DNA of 32,495 bases from an uncultured Muribaculaceae bacterium (GCA_910579605.1 CAJTUG010000001.1:155864-188358), one strand, 5' to 3'; positions 23,312-32,456 are shown, counted from the first letter of the stretch. The notes: generated from the letters alone by a model not told the origin. Translations and numbers: made by a program.

Positions 23312-25108
23312 ATGCAAAAGATTAGAAACATTGCCATCATAGCGCACGTTGACCACGGTAAAACTACGCTTGTGGATAAAATGCTCTTGGCCGGACACCT
23401 ATTCCGGGAAAACCAAAATGCCGGTGAATTGATATTGGATAACAACGACCTTGAGCGTGAACGCGGTATTACAATTCTCTCCAAAAACGTTTCCATAGAT
23501 TACAAAGGATATAAAATCAATATTATAGATACTCCTGGACACGCCGATTTTGGAGGAGAGGTAGAACGAGTGCTGAATATGGCCGACGGTTGCCTACTCT
23601 TGGTAGACGCCTTTGAAGGTCCTATGCCGCAAACACGTTTCGTTTTGCAGAAAGCTATAGAAATGGGTTTGAAACCTGTAGTTGTTATCAACAAGGTAGA
23701 CAAACCTAATTGCCGTCCCGAAGAAGTTCAGGAAATGGTGTTTGATCTCATGTTCTCGCTCGACGCAACAGAGGAGCAGCTTGATTTCCCTACACTCTAT
23801 GGCTCGGCAAAGCAAGGATGGATGAGTACAGACTACAAGACTCCCACCGACAACATCCTACCTCTGCTTGATACTATTATAGAAACAATCCCCGGGCCGG
23901 AAGAAAACCCCGGTGATACCCAGATGCTCATCACTTCGCTTGACTACTCTAAATACGTAGGCCGAATTGCTATTGGCCGTGTTCACAGAGGAGAAATCCG
24001 CGAAGGTCAGGAAATTGCACTTTGCCGCAAAGACGGTTCTGTCGTAAAGCAAAGAGTGAAAGAACTGCATACTTTCGAGGGCATGGGCCGCAAGAAAGTG
24101 CAAGTTGTGGAAAACGGAGATATTTGCGCCCTTGTCGGTATCGACGGCTTTGAAATAGGCGATACAATCGCGTCGGTAGATAATCCGGAACCGTTGCCTC
24201 GCATTGCCATAGACGAGCCAACTATGAGCATGACCTTTACAATTAACGACAGTCCATTCTTCGGCAAAGACGGAAAATTTGTCACCTCGCGCCATATCGG
24301 CGACCGTTTGACGGCCGAGTTGGATCGTAACCTTGCTTTGCGAGTAGAAAAAGGAAATAAAGAAGACGTGTGGATTGTGTATGGTCGTGGCGTCCTTCAT
24401 CTTTCTGTGCTCATAGAGACTATGCGTCGCGAAGGGTATGAACTGCAGGTGGGACAACCTCAGGTTATCATAAAAGAAATCGACGGTCAAAAGTGTGAAC
24501 CCGTGGAATTGCTCACTATAAATGTGACTGAGGAATCGGCTTCTAAAATGATAGACATGGTTACACGCAGAAAAGGTGAATTGGTTGCCATGAACACTAA
24601 AAACGACCGTGTGCAGATGGAATTCCAAATTCCTTCGCGTGGTATAATAGGACTGCGCAGCAATGTCCTCACCGCTTCTGGCGGAGAGGCTATAATGGCT
24701 CACCGTTTCCTTGAATACCAACCGTGGAAAGGCGATATAGAACGTCGTACAAACGGCTCGCTTATAGCCATAGAATCGGGTACTGCATATGCATATGCTA
24801 TCGATAAGCTCCAAGACCGCGGACGTTTCTTCATCTTCCCCCAAGAAGAGGTGTATGCAGGTCAGGTGGTTGGTGAAAATGCCAAAGACAATGATATACC
24901 TGTAAACGTTACCAAGAGCAAGAAGCTCACCAATATGCGTGCTTCCGGCGCCGACGATAAAGCTCGAATTGTGCCTCCGGTTGTGTTCTCGCTCGAAGAG
25001 GCTTTGGAATATATAAAAGAAGACGAATATGTGGAAGTTACTCCACATCATATCCGTTTGCGAAAAATTATTCTTGACGAAATAGAACGTAAACGCGCTA
25101 ATCGCTGA
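23312..25108 (+). CDS. typA: Ribosome-associated translational GTPase TypA/BipA
   Basis: TypA (BipA) is an EF-G-like GTPase that binds the 70S ribosome and supports 50S assembly and stress adaptation. The 598-residue length is normal. G-domain motifs are AHVDHGKTTL (11-20), switch region RGITI (51-55), DTPGH (73-77) and NKVD (127-130). The EF-G-like domains II, III and V follow, then the BipA-specific C-terminal domain with ERRTNGSLIA and NMRASGADDKA. The start at 23312 fits both the family N terminus and the promoter at 23257-23288. folP begins 5 nt after the stop, so the two genes are probably co-transcribed. Confidence 0.96.
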   Translation: MQKIRNIAIIAHVDHGKTTLVDKMLLAGHLFRENQNAGELILDNNDLERERGITILSKNVSIDYKGYKINIIDTPGHADFGGEVERVLNMADGCLLLVDAFEGPMPQTRFVLQKAIEMGLKPVVVINKVDKPNCRPEEVQEMVFDLMFSLDATEEQLDFPTLYGSAKQGWMSTDYKTPTDNILPLLDTIIETIPGPEENPGDTQMLITSLDYSKYVGRIAIGRVHRGEIREGQEIALCRKDGSVVKQRVKELHTFEGMGRKKVQVVENGDICALVGIDGFEIGDTIASVDNPEPLPRIAIDEPTMSMTFTINDSPFFGKDGKFVTSRHIGDRLTAELDRNLALRVEKGNKEDVWIVYGRGVLHLSVLIETMRREGYELQVGQPQVIIKEIDGQKCEPVELLTINVTEESASKMIDMVTRRKGELVAMNTKNDRVQMEFQIPSRGIIGLRSNVLTASGGEAIMAHRFLEYQPWKGDIERRTNGSLIAIESGTAYAYAIDKLQDRGRFFIFPQEEVYAGQVVGENAKDNDIPVNVTKSKKLTNMRASGADDKARIVPPVVFSLEEALEYIKEDEYVEVTPHHIRLRKIILDEIERKRANR

Positions 25109-25113
25109 TCAAG

Positions 25114-25968
25114 GTGAAGTCTTTCTCGCTTAATATCCGAGGACGACTCCTGGAATATACTCGGCCCGTGGTGATGGGGATTATCAACACCACGGCCGAC
25201 TCCTTTTATGCCCCTTCGCGTACAGGTGGAAATGAAGCAGCAGAACGTGCCGCAATGATGGTGCGCCAAGGTGCAGACATGCTCGATGTAGGAGCATGTT
25301 CTACCAGGCCAGGGTCTCAATCTGTATCGGCTAAAAAAGAAATTGCCGCTCTTGAACAATCGTTGCCGGCGATAAGAAAGGCCGTAGGACCGGATATCCC
25401 TATTTCAGTAGACACGTTCAGGGCAGAGGTTGCTCGTATTGCTGTGAGAGATTTAGGTGCGGATATCGTTAACGATATCTCCGGAGGGCTTTTAGACCAT
25501 GATATGATTCCGACAGTGTCGGATTTAAAGGCTCCTTATATCCTGATGCACATGCGCGGATGTCCGGCCGACATGCAGACTAAGACGGTGTATGGCGAAT
25601 CTGTTGCCGCAGACGTGGTAAAGGAATTGTCGGAACAATTAGCTTTGTGTCGCCGCAGCGGTATTGCCGATGTGATTCTTGATCCTGGATTTGGGTTCAG
25701 TAAGTTATTGGCGCAGAACTACGAACTTATGCGTGATCTTCCGGCTCTTGACATCCTTGGATGTCCTATATTGGTGGGTATATCCAGAAAATCCATGCTC
25801 ACCAAACTCCTTTTCAAATCTACCGAAGAAGCCCTTAACGCCACCACAGCGTTGAATATGGCAGCACTCTTCAAAGGTGCATCCATCCTTAGGGTACATG
25901 ATGTTGAGCAAGCTAAGGAAACCGTTGAGATTTTCTGCGCTTTAGAACAGAAAAATTTTTGGTTATAG
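25114..25968 (+). CDS. folP: Dihydropteroate synthase
   Basis: FolP joins 6-hydroxymethyl-dihydropterin diphosphate to p-aminobenzoate in folate synthesis and is the sulfonamide target. The 284-residue TIM-barrel protein shows the family motifs GIINTTADSF (22-31), DVGACSTRPG (58-67), SVDTFRAEVA, NDISGG (120-125), DPGFGF (190-195), SRKS (224-227) and RVHDV (260-264). The first loop reads NTTADSF rather than the more common NVTPDSF. Translation starts at GTG 25114, 5 nt after typA. The last codons contain the -33 element of the cdaA promoter. Confidence 0.95.
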   Translation: MKSFSLNIRGRLLEYTRPVVMGIINTTADSFYAPSRTGGNEAAERAAMMVRQGADMLDVGACSTRPGSQSVSAKKEIAALEQSLPAIRKAVGPDIPISVDTFRAEVARIAVRDLGADIVNDISGGLLDHDMIPTVSDLKAPYILMHMRGCPADMQTKTVYGESVAADVVKELSEQLALCRRSGIADVILDPGFGFSKLLAQNYELMRDLPALDILGCPILVGISRKSMLTKLLFKSTEEALNATTALNMAALFKGASILRVHDVEQAKETVEIFCALEQKNFWL

Positions 25969-25988
25969 CTTTTTTATCAGTATCTTTG
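25958..25988 (+). promoter_or_regulatory. Consensus promoter of cdaA, directly at the start codon
   Basis: TTTG (25958-25961), a 19-bp spacer and TATCTTTG (25981-25988) match the Bacteroides -33/-7 consensus exactly. The ATG of cdaA is at 25993, 4 nt after the -7 element, so the transcript would start at or next to the ATG. The -33 element lies in the last codons of folP. Confidence 0.7.
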
Positions 25989-25992
25989 CCAT

Positions 25993-26775
25993 ATGTTTAC
26001 GTTTGGTATTAAAGATTTGATAGACATACTGCTTTTTGCAGTCCTGTTGTACTATGTGTACCGCTTGATGAAAGAATCGGGTACCATTAATATTTTCTAT
26101 GGTGTCTTAGCCGTGATAATATTGTGGGTCTTGGCATCAGAAATCTTTGGCATGCGTCTGATAGGCACTATATTAGACAAGTTTATGGCCATTGGATTGA
26201 TAATCCTTGTAATCCTTTTTCAAGAGCCTATAAAGCGATTTTTGGTTGAATTGGGGTCGCAGCGGAGATGGCGTTTCCTCCGTAATATATTCAATCACCA
26301 CAAAAACGAAACCGAGGCCGAGGCCTTAGCGTGGGTAATGCCAATTGTTTATGCCTGTATGAGCATGAGCAAAAGCAAAACAGGCGCTTTAATAGTTATA
26401 GAGCAGTCGATTCCACTTGAAAACTATGCCAAATCCGGCGATATAATAGACGCTAACATCAACACACGCCTTATTGAAAATATATTTTTTAAAAATTCCC
26501 CGTTACACGATGGGGCTATGATAATAGCTAAAAACCGAATTGAGGCGGCCGGTTGTATCTTGCCGGTAAGTCACGACAGCGACGTCCCACGATCCTTGGG
26601 CTTGCGCCATCGTTCGGCACTGGGTATAGCCCAAGCAACAGATGCTGTGGCTGTTGTGGTTTCTGAAGAAACCGGCAATATCTCCGTTGCCCACCGAGGA
26701 CGCTTGAGTACGCGCTTGAGTACTACAGAACTTGAGCATAGATTGAACGCCATTGCGATAACTTCTGCCAAATAA
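25993..26775 (+). CDS. cdaA: Diadenylate cyclase CdaA
   Basis: CdaA makes the second messenger c-di-AMP from two ATP at the cytoplasmic membrane. The 260-residue protein has three N-terminal membrane helices (about 9-24, 31-50 and 62-78). A DisA_N (DAC) domain follows with the catalytic motifs DGA (173-175) and RHR (205-207), plus a C-terminal SEETG...HRGRL segment. Length and layout are those of single CdaA enzymes. No regulator such as CdaR follows; next is an OPT transporter on the same strand. The start codon lies only 4 nt after a consensus -7 element, which points to a leaderless message in addition to read-through from folP. Confidence 0.94.
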   Translation: MFTFGIKDLIDILLFAVLLYYVYRLMKESGTINIFYGVLAVIILWVLASEIFGMRLIGTILDKFMAIGLIILVILFQEPIKRFLVELGSQRRWRFLRNIFNHHKNETEAEALAWVMPIVYACMSMSKSKTGALIVIEQSIPLENYAKSGDIIDANINTRLIENIFFKNSPLHDGAMIIAKNRIEAAGCILPVSHDSDVPRSLGLRHRSALGIAQATDAVAVVVSEETGNISVAHRGRLSTRLSTTELEHRLNAIAITSAK

Positions 26776-26815
26776 ATTGAATATAACACAATTACCCAAT
26801 CATATTATTTCCACC

Positions 26816-28807
26816 ATGGAACAAGACAAAGCAAAACTCCCCGACATCCCGGCAAGTGAAATCGATCCTATAGATTTGCCGGAGAACGCATTCCGCGAAC
26901 TTGCGGCCGACGAGGAATACCGTCCGCTGATGCATCCCGCAAGGGACTATGCAGAAGCTACGCCATATTCTGTCATCACAGGTTTGGTGCTTGCCGTCGT
27001 TTTCAGTGCCGCAGCTGCTTATTTAGGTTTGAAAGTAGGACAGGTTTTTGAGGCTGCTATTCCTATAGCCATTATTGCCGTAGGACTATCAAGTTGGCTC
27101 AAGAAAAAGAATCCCCTTGGGCAGAACGTTATAATCCAAAGTATTGGGGCTTGCTCCGGGGTTATCGTTGCCGGTACTATCTTTACCCTCCCGGCGCTAT
27201 ACATTTTGCAGGCAACACATCCCGAGATAACAGTAAATTTCCTTGAAATATTCCTTAGCTCTCTATTTGGTGGAGTGTTGGGTATTTTGTTTTTCATACC
27301 TTTCCGTAAATATTTTGTCAAGGATATGCACGGGAAATATCCATTTCCTGAGGCTACTGCTACCACGCAGGTTCTTGTAAGCGGCCAAGAAAGCGATGCT
27401 AAAAGTTCAGGCGGTCAAGCCAAGCTGCTTGTCGTGGCTTCGCTCGTGGGTGGTATCTACGACTATATTGTGGCAACTTTGGGCTGGTGGACAGAAACCA
27501 TAACCACAACAGCTTATGGTTGGGGGCAGGCCTTGGCCGATAAAACTAAGTTTGTCCTTTCTTGCAATACCAGCGCGGCTGTCTTGGGCTTGGGATATAT
27601 CGTGGGGCTTAAATATGCATTCGTTATTTTTGCAGGCTCAATTTTCGTATGGTGGTTTGTGATTCCATTGATTGGTGCTTATGGCGCACCTGAAATCGCG
27701 GCACTTTCTGCCGGCGAAATTTTCAGTAACTACGCCAGGATGATAGGTATAGGCGGCATTGCCATGGCTGGCATCATTGGCATAGTAAAGAGTAGCGGCA
27801 TAATAGGTCAAGCTATCGGGCTTGCAGCTCGTGAGCTTCGTGGGAGCAGCACGGGTGGTAAGACTGTGCGTTGGCAAACAGATATTTCCATGAAGCATAT
27901 TGCTTATTTCACGGCTATAGCTCTTGTAGGGGTTTTCTTGTTCTTTTGGTTTGGCGTTATCCATTCACTTGGACAAGCTGTGGTGGCTTGGTTGGTTGTG
28001 ACGCTTATCGCCTTCCTTTTTACCACTGTTGCCGCTAATGCTATTGCCATAGTGGGTAGCAACCCAGTGAGCGGCATGACTCTTATGACTCTTATAATTG
28101 CATCGGGTGTTTTCGTTGCAATCGGTCTTAACGGCACTCCCGGTATTGTTGCCTCGATGGTTCTTGGTGGTGTTGTATGTACGGCTCTCTCAATGGCCGG
28201 AGGTTTTGTTACCGACCTTAAGATTGGATATTGGCTCGGTTCTACCCCCAAGAAGCAGGAAACATGGAAATTCCTCGGTACACTTGTTTCTGCTGCTACT
28301 GTAGGAGCTGTTATGATGATGCTCAATAATGTCTATGGCTTTACCGGCGACAGCGCAATGGCCGCTCCCCAGGCTAATGCTATGGCTAAAGTGATAGAAC
28401 CGATGATGACAGGTGGATCAACTCCATGGACACTATATATCATAGGTGCGATATTGGCGTTGATTCTTAACTGGTTGGGTGTGCCTGCTCTTGCTTTCTG
28501 TTTGGGAATGTTCTTGCCCTTATCGCTTAATACGCCTATGATTGTCGGTGGGCTTGTATCTTATTTCGTGAGCCATAGCTCTAAAGACGAAGCTACCAAC
28601 CGCGCACGTGCCGATCGTGGCACCCTGATTTCGTCGGGTCTTATTGCCGGTGGTGCATTGTTTGGCGTATTCGCCGCTATAACTATATTCTGCGGAGTGA
28701 AAGTGCCTACAAATGGAGGTGAATTGCAACCTCAGATTCTCGGTCTTGTGGCATATGCTGCTCTAATGGCTTATCTCTATTTGGATTCTCGCAAGGCTAA
28801 AGCTTGA
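26816..28807 (+). CDS. OPT family oligopeptide transporter
   Basis: This 663-residue inner-membrane protein with about 14-16 hydrophobic segments belongs to the OPT family. These are secondary transporters of oligopeptides or metal chelates, driven by the proton gradient. The sequence begins with a polar 40-residue cytoplasmic part. Typical OPT helices then follow, including GLVLAVVFSAAAAYLGLKVG (an early conserved segment) and the YPFPEATATTQVL loop. ATG 26816 is preferred over a TTG at 26777, which would add a poorly conserved extension. It lies 40 bp after cdaA without a visible consensus promoter, and the MATE gene follows 2 nt after its stop. The substrate is unknown. Confidence 0.92.
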   Translation: MEQDKAKLPDIPASEIDPIDLPENAFRELAADEEYRPLMHPARDYAEATPYSVITGLVLAVVFSAAAAYLGLKVGQVFEAAIPIAIIAVGLSSWLKKKNPLGQNVIIQSIGACSGVIVAGTIFTLPALYILQATHPEITVNFLEIFLSSLFGGVLGILFFIPFRKYFVKDMHGKYPFPEATATTQVLVSGQESDAKSSGGQAKLLVVASLVGGIYDYIVATLGWWTETITTTAYGWGQALADKTKFVLSCNTSAAVLGLGYIVGLKYAFVIFAGSIFVWWFVIPLIGAYGAPEIAALSAGEIFSNYARMIGIGGIAMAGIIGIVKSSGIIGQAIGLAARELRGSSTGGKTVRWQTDISMKHIAYFTAIALVGVFLFFWFGVIHSLGQAVVAWLVVTLIAFLFTTVAANAIAIVGSNPVSGMTLMTLIIASGVFVAIGLNGTPGIVASMVLGGVVCTALSMAGGFVTDLKIGYWLGSTPKKQETWKFLGTLVSAATVGAVMMMLNNVYGFTGDSAMAAPQANAMAKVIEPMMTGGSTPWTLYIIGAILALILNWLGVPALAFCLGMFLPLSLNTPMIVGGLVSYFVSHSSKDEATNRARADRGTLISSGLIAGGALFGVFAAITIFCGVKVPTNGGELQPQILGLVAYAALMAYLYLDSRKAKA

Positions 28808-28809
28808 AG

Positions 28810-30102
28810 ATGAAACATCTTCGGGAAATATTTTCAATAGCCCTTCCGGCTATCGTTTCTAATATTACTACACCTATACTCAGTCTCGTCGATGTGGCCA
28901 TTACAGGCCATTTCGGCGATGCTGTTTATTTGGGGGCTATTGCAGTGGGAAGCACCATGTTTAATATGCTGTATTGGCTTTGCGGTTTTCTCCGCATGGG
29001 TACGAGCGGGCTTGCAGCGCAAGCTTTTGGAGCTTCCGACGAGAAGATGAAAGCTGTAGTCTTTTATAGGGCTTTAGCATTGGGCTTGTTTTTGGGAATA
29101 ATCTTGATTTTGGTGGGGGGATTTGCCGGAAATGTGATTTTAGGTTTCATGGATGCTGAGGATTCGGTGCAACAGCTTGCTCTTAGTTATTTCGGGATAT
29201 GTATCTGGGGAGCTCCGGCAGTCCTTTGTACTTTTGGTTTGTCGGGGTGGTTATTGGGAATGCAGAATTCGGCTATTCCAATGTGGATGGCTATAGTGAC
29301 CAATGTGGTGAATATTCCAGTGAGTTTAGCACTTGTCTTTGGTTTAGGATGGAAAATAGAAGGTGTAGCAACAGGTACATTGGTTGCCCAATGGGTGGGA
29401 GTCGCTTTGGGACTTGCTATAGGGCTCGTAAAATATCGTCCGGTTTTTCCCGGATTCCGCGCCTTGGTAGATAAAAGCGGTTTGATAAAGTTCTTTAAAA
29501 TAAATGCCGATATTTTTATGCGAACACTTTGTCTTGTGGCGGTAACGCTTTGGTTTACACATTCGGGCGCAAAGTCGGGCGTGGATGTTTTGGCGGCCAA
29601 TGCTTTACTTCTTCAGCTTTTCATGCTGTTCTCATATTTTATGGACGGCTTTGCTTTTTCTGGAGAAGCTTTGTCGGGCAAATATTTAGGAATGTCGCAG
29701 AAAGATAAACTTCTTGGAGTTGTGAAAGAATTGCTTGCTACAGGTTTACTTTGTGCCGCCTTATTCTCGCTGATATATGCTTTTGGAGGCAAGTGGATTA
29801 TAGGAATTCTTTCCGACCAAGGTGAAATTATAGACCTTGCAGGGAATTATATCTGGTGGGTTGCAGGGCTTCCGCTTTGCGGTTTTGCAGCATTTGTTTG
29901 GGATGGAGTCTTTATAGGTATTACGCGTACAAGGGCTTTATTGGCATCGATGGCTGGTGCTATGATTGTGTTTTTTGCTGTTTATTTTTCTGCAGTCAAT
30001 AATATGGGCAACCATGGCCTGTGGCTTGCTTTTGACTTGTATTTATTAACACGTGGACTAATTTTGGGATATATATTTAAATCATCTCACACCTGGAGAT
30101 AG
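28810..30102 (+). CDS. MATE family efflux transporter
   Basis: This 430-residue protein has about 12 membrane helices in two similar halves, as in multidrug and toxin extrusion (NorM/DinF-like) antiporters, which export cationic compounds using Na+ or H+. Early family segments are ALPAIVSNITTPILSLVDVAITGHFG and LYWLCGFLRMGTSGLAAQA, where FLRMGTSGLAAQ is a typical second-helix pattern. ATG 28810 lies 2 nt after the OPT stop; a TTG two codons upstream is the alternative. The 3' end overlaps the convergent phosphoesterase gene by 21 bp, with no terminator between them. The substrate is not predictable. Confidence 0.92.
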   Translation: MKHLREIFSIALPAIVSNITTPILSLVDVAITGHFGDAVYLGAIAVGSTMFNMLYWLCGFLRMGTSGLAAQAFGASDEKMKAVVFYRALALGLFLGIILILVGGFAGNVILGFMDAEDSVQQLALSYFGICIWGAPAVLCTFGLSGWLLGMQNSAIPMWMAIVTNVVNIPVSLALVFGLGWKIEGVATGTLVAQWVGVALGLAIGLVKYRPVFPGFRALVDKSGLIKFFKINADIFMRTLCLVAVTLWFTHSGAKSGVDVLAANALLLQLFMLFSYFMDGFAFSGEALSGKYLGMSQKDKLLGVVKELLATGLLCAALFSLIYAFGGKWIIGILSDQGEIIDLAGNYIWWVAGLPLCGFAAFVWDGVFIGITRTRALLASMAGAMIVFFAVYFSAVNNMGNHGLWLAFDLYLLTRGLILGYIFKSSHTWR

Positions 30103-30585
30103 TTCTACAACCTCACAATCTCGCATATCACTGCCATCGATTGTTAATTTCACCAGTGTTCTTACTTTGTGCCAACCCGATAGACCTGCTGCGCCCGGAT
30201 TTATGTGTAAGACGCATAGCTCGTGGTCGTACATAACTTTGAGAATGTGCGAATGGCCATCTACCATTAGGTTGATATGTTCGTCTTTCAGGAGCTTTTT
30301 CATCCCCTTGGACCATCGTCCGGGGTAACCGCCAATATGTGTCAGTAAAACTTTTACGCCTTCTACCTCAAAAATTTCCAACTCTTTGCATTTACGTCTC
30401 ACCATTCCGGAGTCAATATTGCCGCTCACGGCACGTACTATGGGCGCGATGGCTTGAAGTTGTTCTATAATGGCGTAGTCACCTATATCTCCTGCATGCC
30501 ATATTTCGTGGCAGTCTTGGAAATATTGGTTAGAGCGGCTGTCGTAATAGCCATGAGTGTCGCTGAGTATGCCAATGCGTTTCAT
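30082..30585 (-). CDS. YfcE/MJ0936-type metallophosphoesterase
   Basis: This 167-residue cytoplasmic phosphodiesterase has the calcineurin-like metal ligands in order: DTHG (9-12), HAGDIGD (30-36), SGNID (54-58), THIGG (82-86) and GHSH (110-113). Size and motif spacing match the small YfcE/MJ0936 group, which hydrolyse phosphodiesters in vitro; the natural substrate is unknown. It is the last gene of the esterase-transporter-phosphoesterase operon, 7 bp after the transporter gene. Its last 21 bp overlap the end of the MATE gene on the other strand. Confidence 0.92.
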   Translation of the reverse strand: MKRIGILSDTHGYYDSRSNQYFQDCHEIWHAGDIGDYAIIEQLQAIAPIVRAVSGNIDSGMVRRKCKELEIFEVEGVKVLLTHIGGYPGRWSKGMKKLLKDEHINLMVDGHSHILKVMYDHELCVLHINPGAAGLSGWHKVRTLVKLTIDGSDMRDCEVVELSPGVR

Positions 30586-30592
30586 ATGGTGA

Positions 30593-31477
30593 TTAATCCA
30601 TTTGTGATCCTGTTACCAATAAGGCAAGGCTAAGCAATAATATGCCCAAGTCTACAAGTTTTGGTCTGATGTTTTTTTCATGGAGGGCGAATACTCCATA
30701 CATGAAGCTAACGATGACACTGCCGCGACGTATCATAGAAACGATTGCAATCATTGAGCCGGGGAGTGACAGAGAGTAAAAATATGCAAGATCGGCAATT
30801 GTGAGAAATAGCGCTATGCAAGGAATTGTCCAGCGCCACGAGAAAGCACCGGTAGCAAAATTGCGTTTGCTACGGATTATGGAAATGGCGCATACCATTA
30901 TCATACATTGGTAGAGAGAGTACCATCCTTGTACCTCTAATGGCGCATAATAGCCAACCAGAAATTTATCGTAGAGAGCACTTAAGGCTCCAAAAATGGT
31001 GGCTGCCACCGACATCCATAGCCATTTGGAGTGTCTTAGGTCAAAGCCTTCGCGGCTTCCAATGCGTGATATGAAAAACAAGGACGCGAAACCTAAACCT
31101 ATGCCTGTCCATTGGATCCAATTGAGGCGTTCTCCAAAAATAATCAATGCTCCTACAAGGACAAGCACAGGGCGAGATGCATTGATTGGACCTTGGATAG
31201 TTAACGGGAGATGTTTTATTGCAAAATACCCCAATAACCACGAGCACAGCACGATAATTGCTTTTATGAATATGAGCAAATGTCCCGTGAGAGTGTTGCC
31301 GAATCCGAAATTGCCCTCACAAAGTCCCGAAATAACAAATGGCGACATAAACAATGCTCCGAATATTGTATTGAGCATAAGCACCATGAGGACATCGTTG
31401 CCTTTTACAGAAAGCTTTTTGAAGATATCATAGAACCCAAGGCAAAGTGCAGAAAGCAATGCTAAGAAAACCCACAT
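30593..31477 (-). CDS. EamA/DMT family transporter
   Basis: This 294-residue inner-membrane protein has ten hydrophobic helices in two five-helix EamA halves (about 1-140 and 150-294), the layout of drug/metabolite transporters. A typical first-half end is GPINASRPVLVLVGALIIFGERL, with the conserved Pro and Glu of the family. The substrate cannot be told; relatives export amino acids, nucleotides or sugars. ATG 31477 is 6 nt after the esterase stop, and the phosphoesterase follows 7 nt after its own stop, so the three genes form one operon. Confidence 0.9.
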   Translation of the reverse strand: MWVFLALLSALCLGFYDIFKKLSVKGNDVLMVLMLNTIFGALFMSPFVISGLCEGNFGFGNTLTGHLLIFIKAIIVLCSWLLGYFAIKHLPLTIQGPINASRPVLVLVGALIIFGERLNWIQWTGIGLGFASLFFISRIGSREGFDLRHSKWLWMSVAATIFGALSALYDKFLVGYYAPLEVQGWYSLYQCMIMVCAISIIRSKRNFATGAFSWRWTIPCIALFLTIADLAYFYSLSLPGSMIAIVSMIRRGSVIVSFMYGVFALHEKNIRPKLVDLGILLLSLALLVTGSQMD

Positions 31478-31483
31478 GGAGCA

Positions 31484-32293
31484 CTATTGATTGTTCAAAA
31501 TTCGTTTAATCTCATTTTTGAGGATGTGGTGTGCGGGAACGGCCATCTCGCCATGGTTGTAGCCGTCGATTTTGTAGATGTCTACATCGGGGTGACCTGC
31601 AAGTTTCATCATTCTCCACATATACAGGTTTTCTTCGTAGCGTCCGAAAAGCTCTGTTTCGGCATCGCCGGTAATGATGATATAAGGCGGGGCGTCTTTC
31701 CGCACGTGGAACAGAGGTGCGTTTTTGTCTACAAAAGGCGTGAGTTCTCCTATCCCCTTGGACTTACGGTCTGAAAAATGGGTTATAACTTGGCCACTAT
31801 ACGGTATTAGACCGGCAATACTGTCGGCGTCAATGCCATAGTGTGCAAGACGTGTTTTATCCAGGCCTATCATACTTGTGAGGAATCCTCCGGCAGAATG
31901 GCCGGTGACAAAAATTTTTGATGGGTCTCCGCCATATTTCGCTGCATTCTCAAACACCCAAGCTACAGCTTCTGCGGCGTCGTCGATGCAGCTGTCGACG
32001 CCCACATTTGGCACCAGACGGTAATTGGGAGCAACGACTACGAGATTCGATTCCTCCAATTCTGCAGGTATGAATTTATTGCCGCCCGTCAAACCACCGC
32101 CATGAAACCATACAACTACAGGAAGCGATGCAGTGTCGGTGGGGTATGTAATGTCAAGTTTAAGGCGTTCTTTAGAATAACTGTCGCTTTTGTGGGAATA
32201 TGACAGATCTTTTTCTACTTTCCATTGCGCTTGGGCAAAAGTAGAAGTGAGCAAGAGTAGAGATACAAAAAATGAGATAGCGGTTCTTTTCAT
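31484..32293 (-). CDS. Secreted alpha/beta-hydrolase (carboxylesterase-like)
   Basis: This 269-residue exported hydrolase has a signal peptide (cleavage near FAQA, about residue 21). The oxyanion-hole motif is HGGG (64-67). The catalytic triad is predicted as Ser133 in GHSAGG, Asp210 in TGDAE and His247 in YNHGE. This is the hormone-sensitive-lipase or acetyl-xylan-esterase-like arrangement, so it probably deacylates small esters or glycans in the periplasm. The exact substrate is open. I chose ATG 32293; a TTG at 32311 overlaps the promoter -7 element and is excluded. It is the first gene of the operon with the EamA transporter and the phosphoesterase. Confidence 0.88.
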   Translation of the reverse strand: MKRTAISFFVSLLLLTSTFAQAQWKVEKDLSYSHKSDSYSKERLKLDITYPTDTASLPVVVWFHGGGLTGGNKFIPAELEESNLVVVAPNYRLVPNVGVDSCIDDAAEAVAWVFENAAKYGGDPSKIFVTGHSAGGFLTSMIGLDKTRLAHYGIDADSIAGLIPYSGQVITHFSDRKSKGIGELTPFVDKNAPLFHVRKDAPPYIIITGDAETELFGRYEENLYMWRMMKLAGHPDVDIYKIDGYNHGEMAVPAHHILKNEIKRILNNQ

Positions 32294-32308
32294 TTCGGTA
32301 ATTTTTCG

Positions 32309-32340
32309 CAAAAATACGAAAAATCCGAGAGCTATACCAA
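32309..32340 (-). promoter_or_regulatory. Promoter of the esterase operon
   Basis: On the minus strand TATTTTTG (32316 down to 32309) fits the -7 consensus, with TTG at 32340-32338 at a 21-bp spacing. The -7 element ends 15 nt before ATG 32293. Confidence 0.65.
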
Positions 32341-32423
32341 CAAAATCCGATGTGTTGCAATTATATGCATTTCAAGTGCTGTTCTCAAGTTTGTTTAACT
32401 GCCATTAATAGCAGAAAAATTGT

Positions 32424-32431
32424 TATATTTG
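32424..32431 (+). promoter_or_regulatory. -7 promoter element of uvrB
   Basis: TATATTTG matches TAnnTTTG and ends 25 nt before the uvrB ATG at 32457. No clear -33 TTTG lies at 19-21 bp; the nearest is at 32390-32393, 30 bp away. Confidence 0.55.
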
Positions 32432-32456
32432 CAAGTTCTAAGCAAGTGATAATTTA

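Noticed and set aside
23858..25051. 397-codon open frame on the minus strand opposite typA
   Set aside because: It lies wholly antisense to a clear TypA protein, with no signal peptide, domain or promoter. Long antisense frames are expected opposite a gene with this codon use.
26777..26815. 13-codon N-terminal extension of the OPT transporter from a TTG
   Set aside because: It begins 1 nt after the cdaA stop with a TTG, while an ATG in good position exists at 26816.
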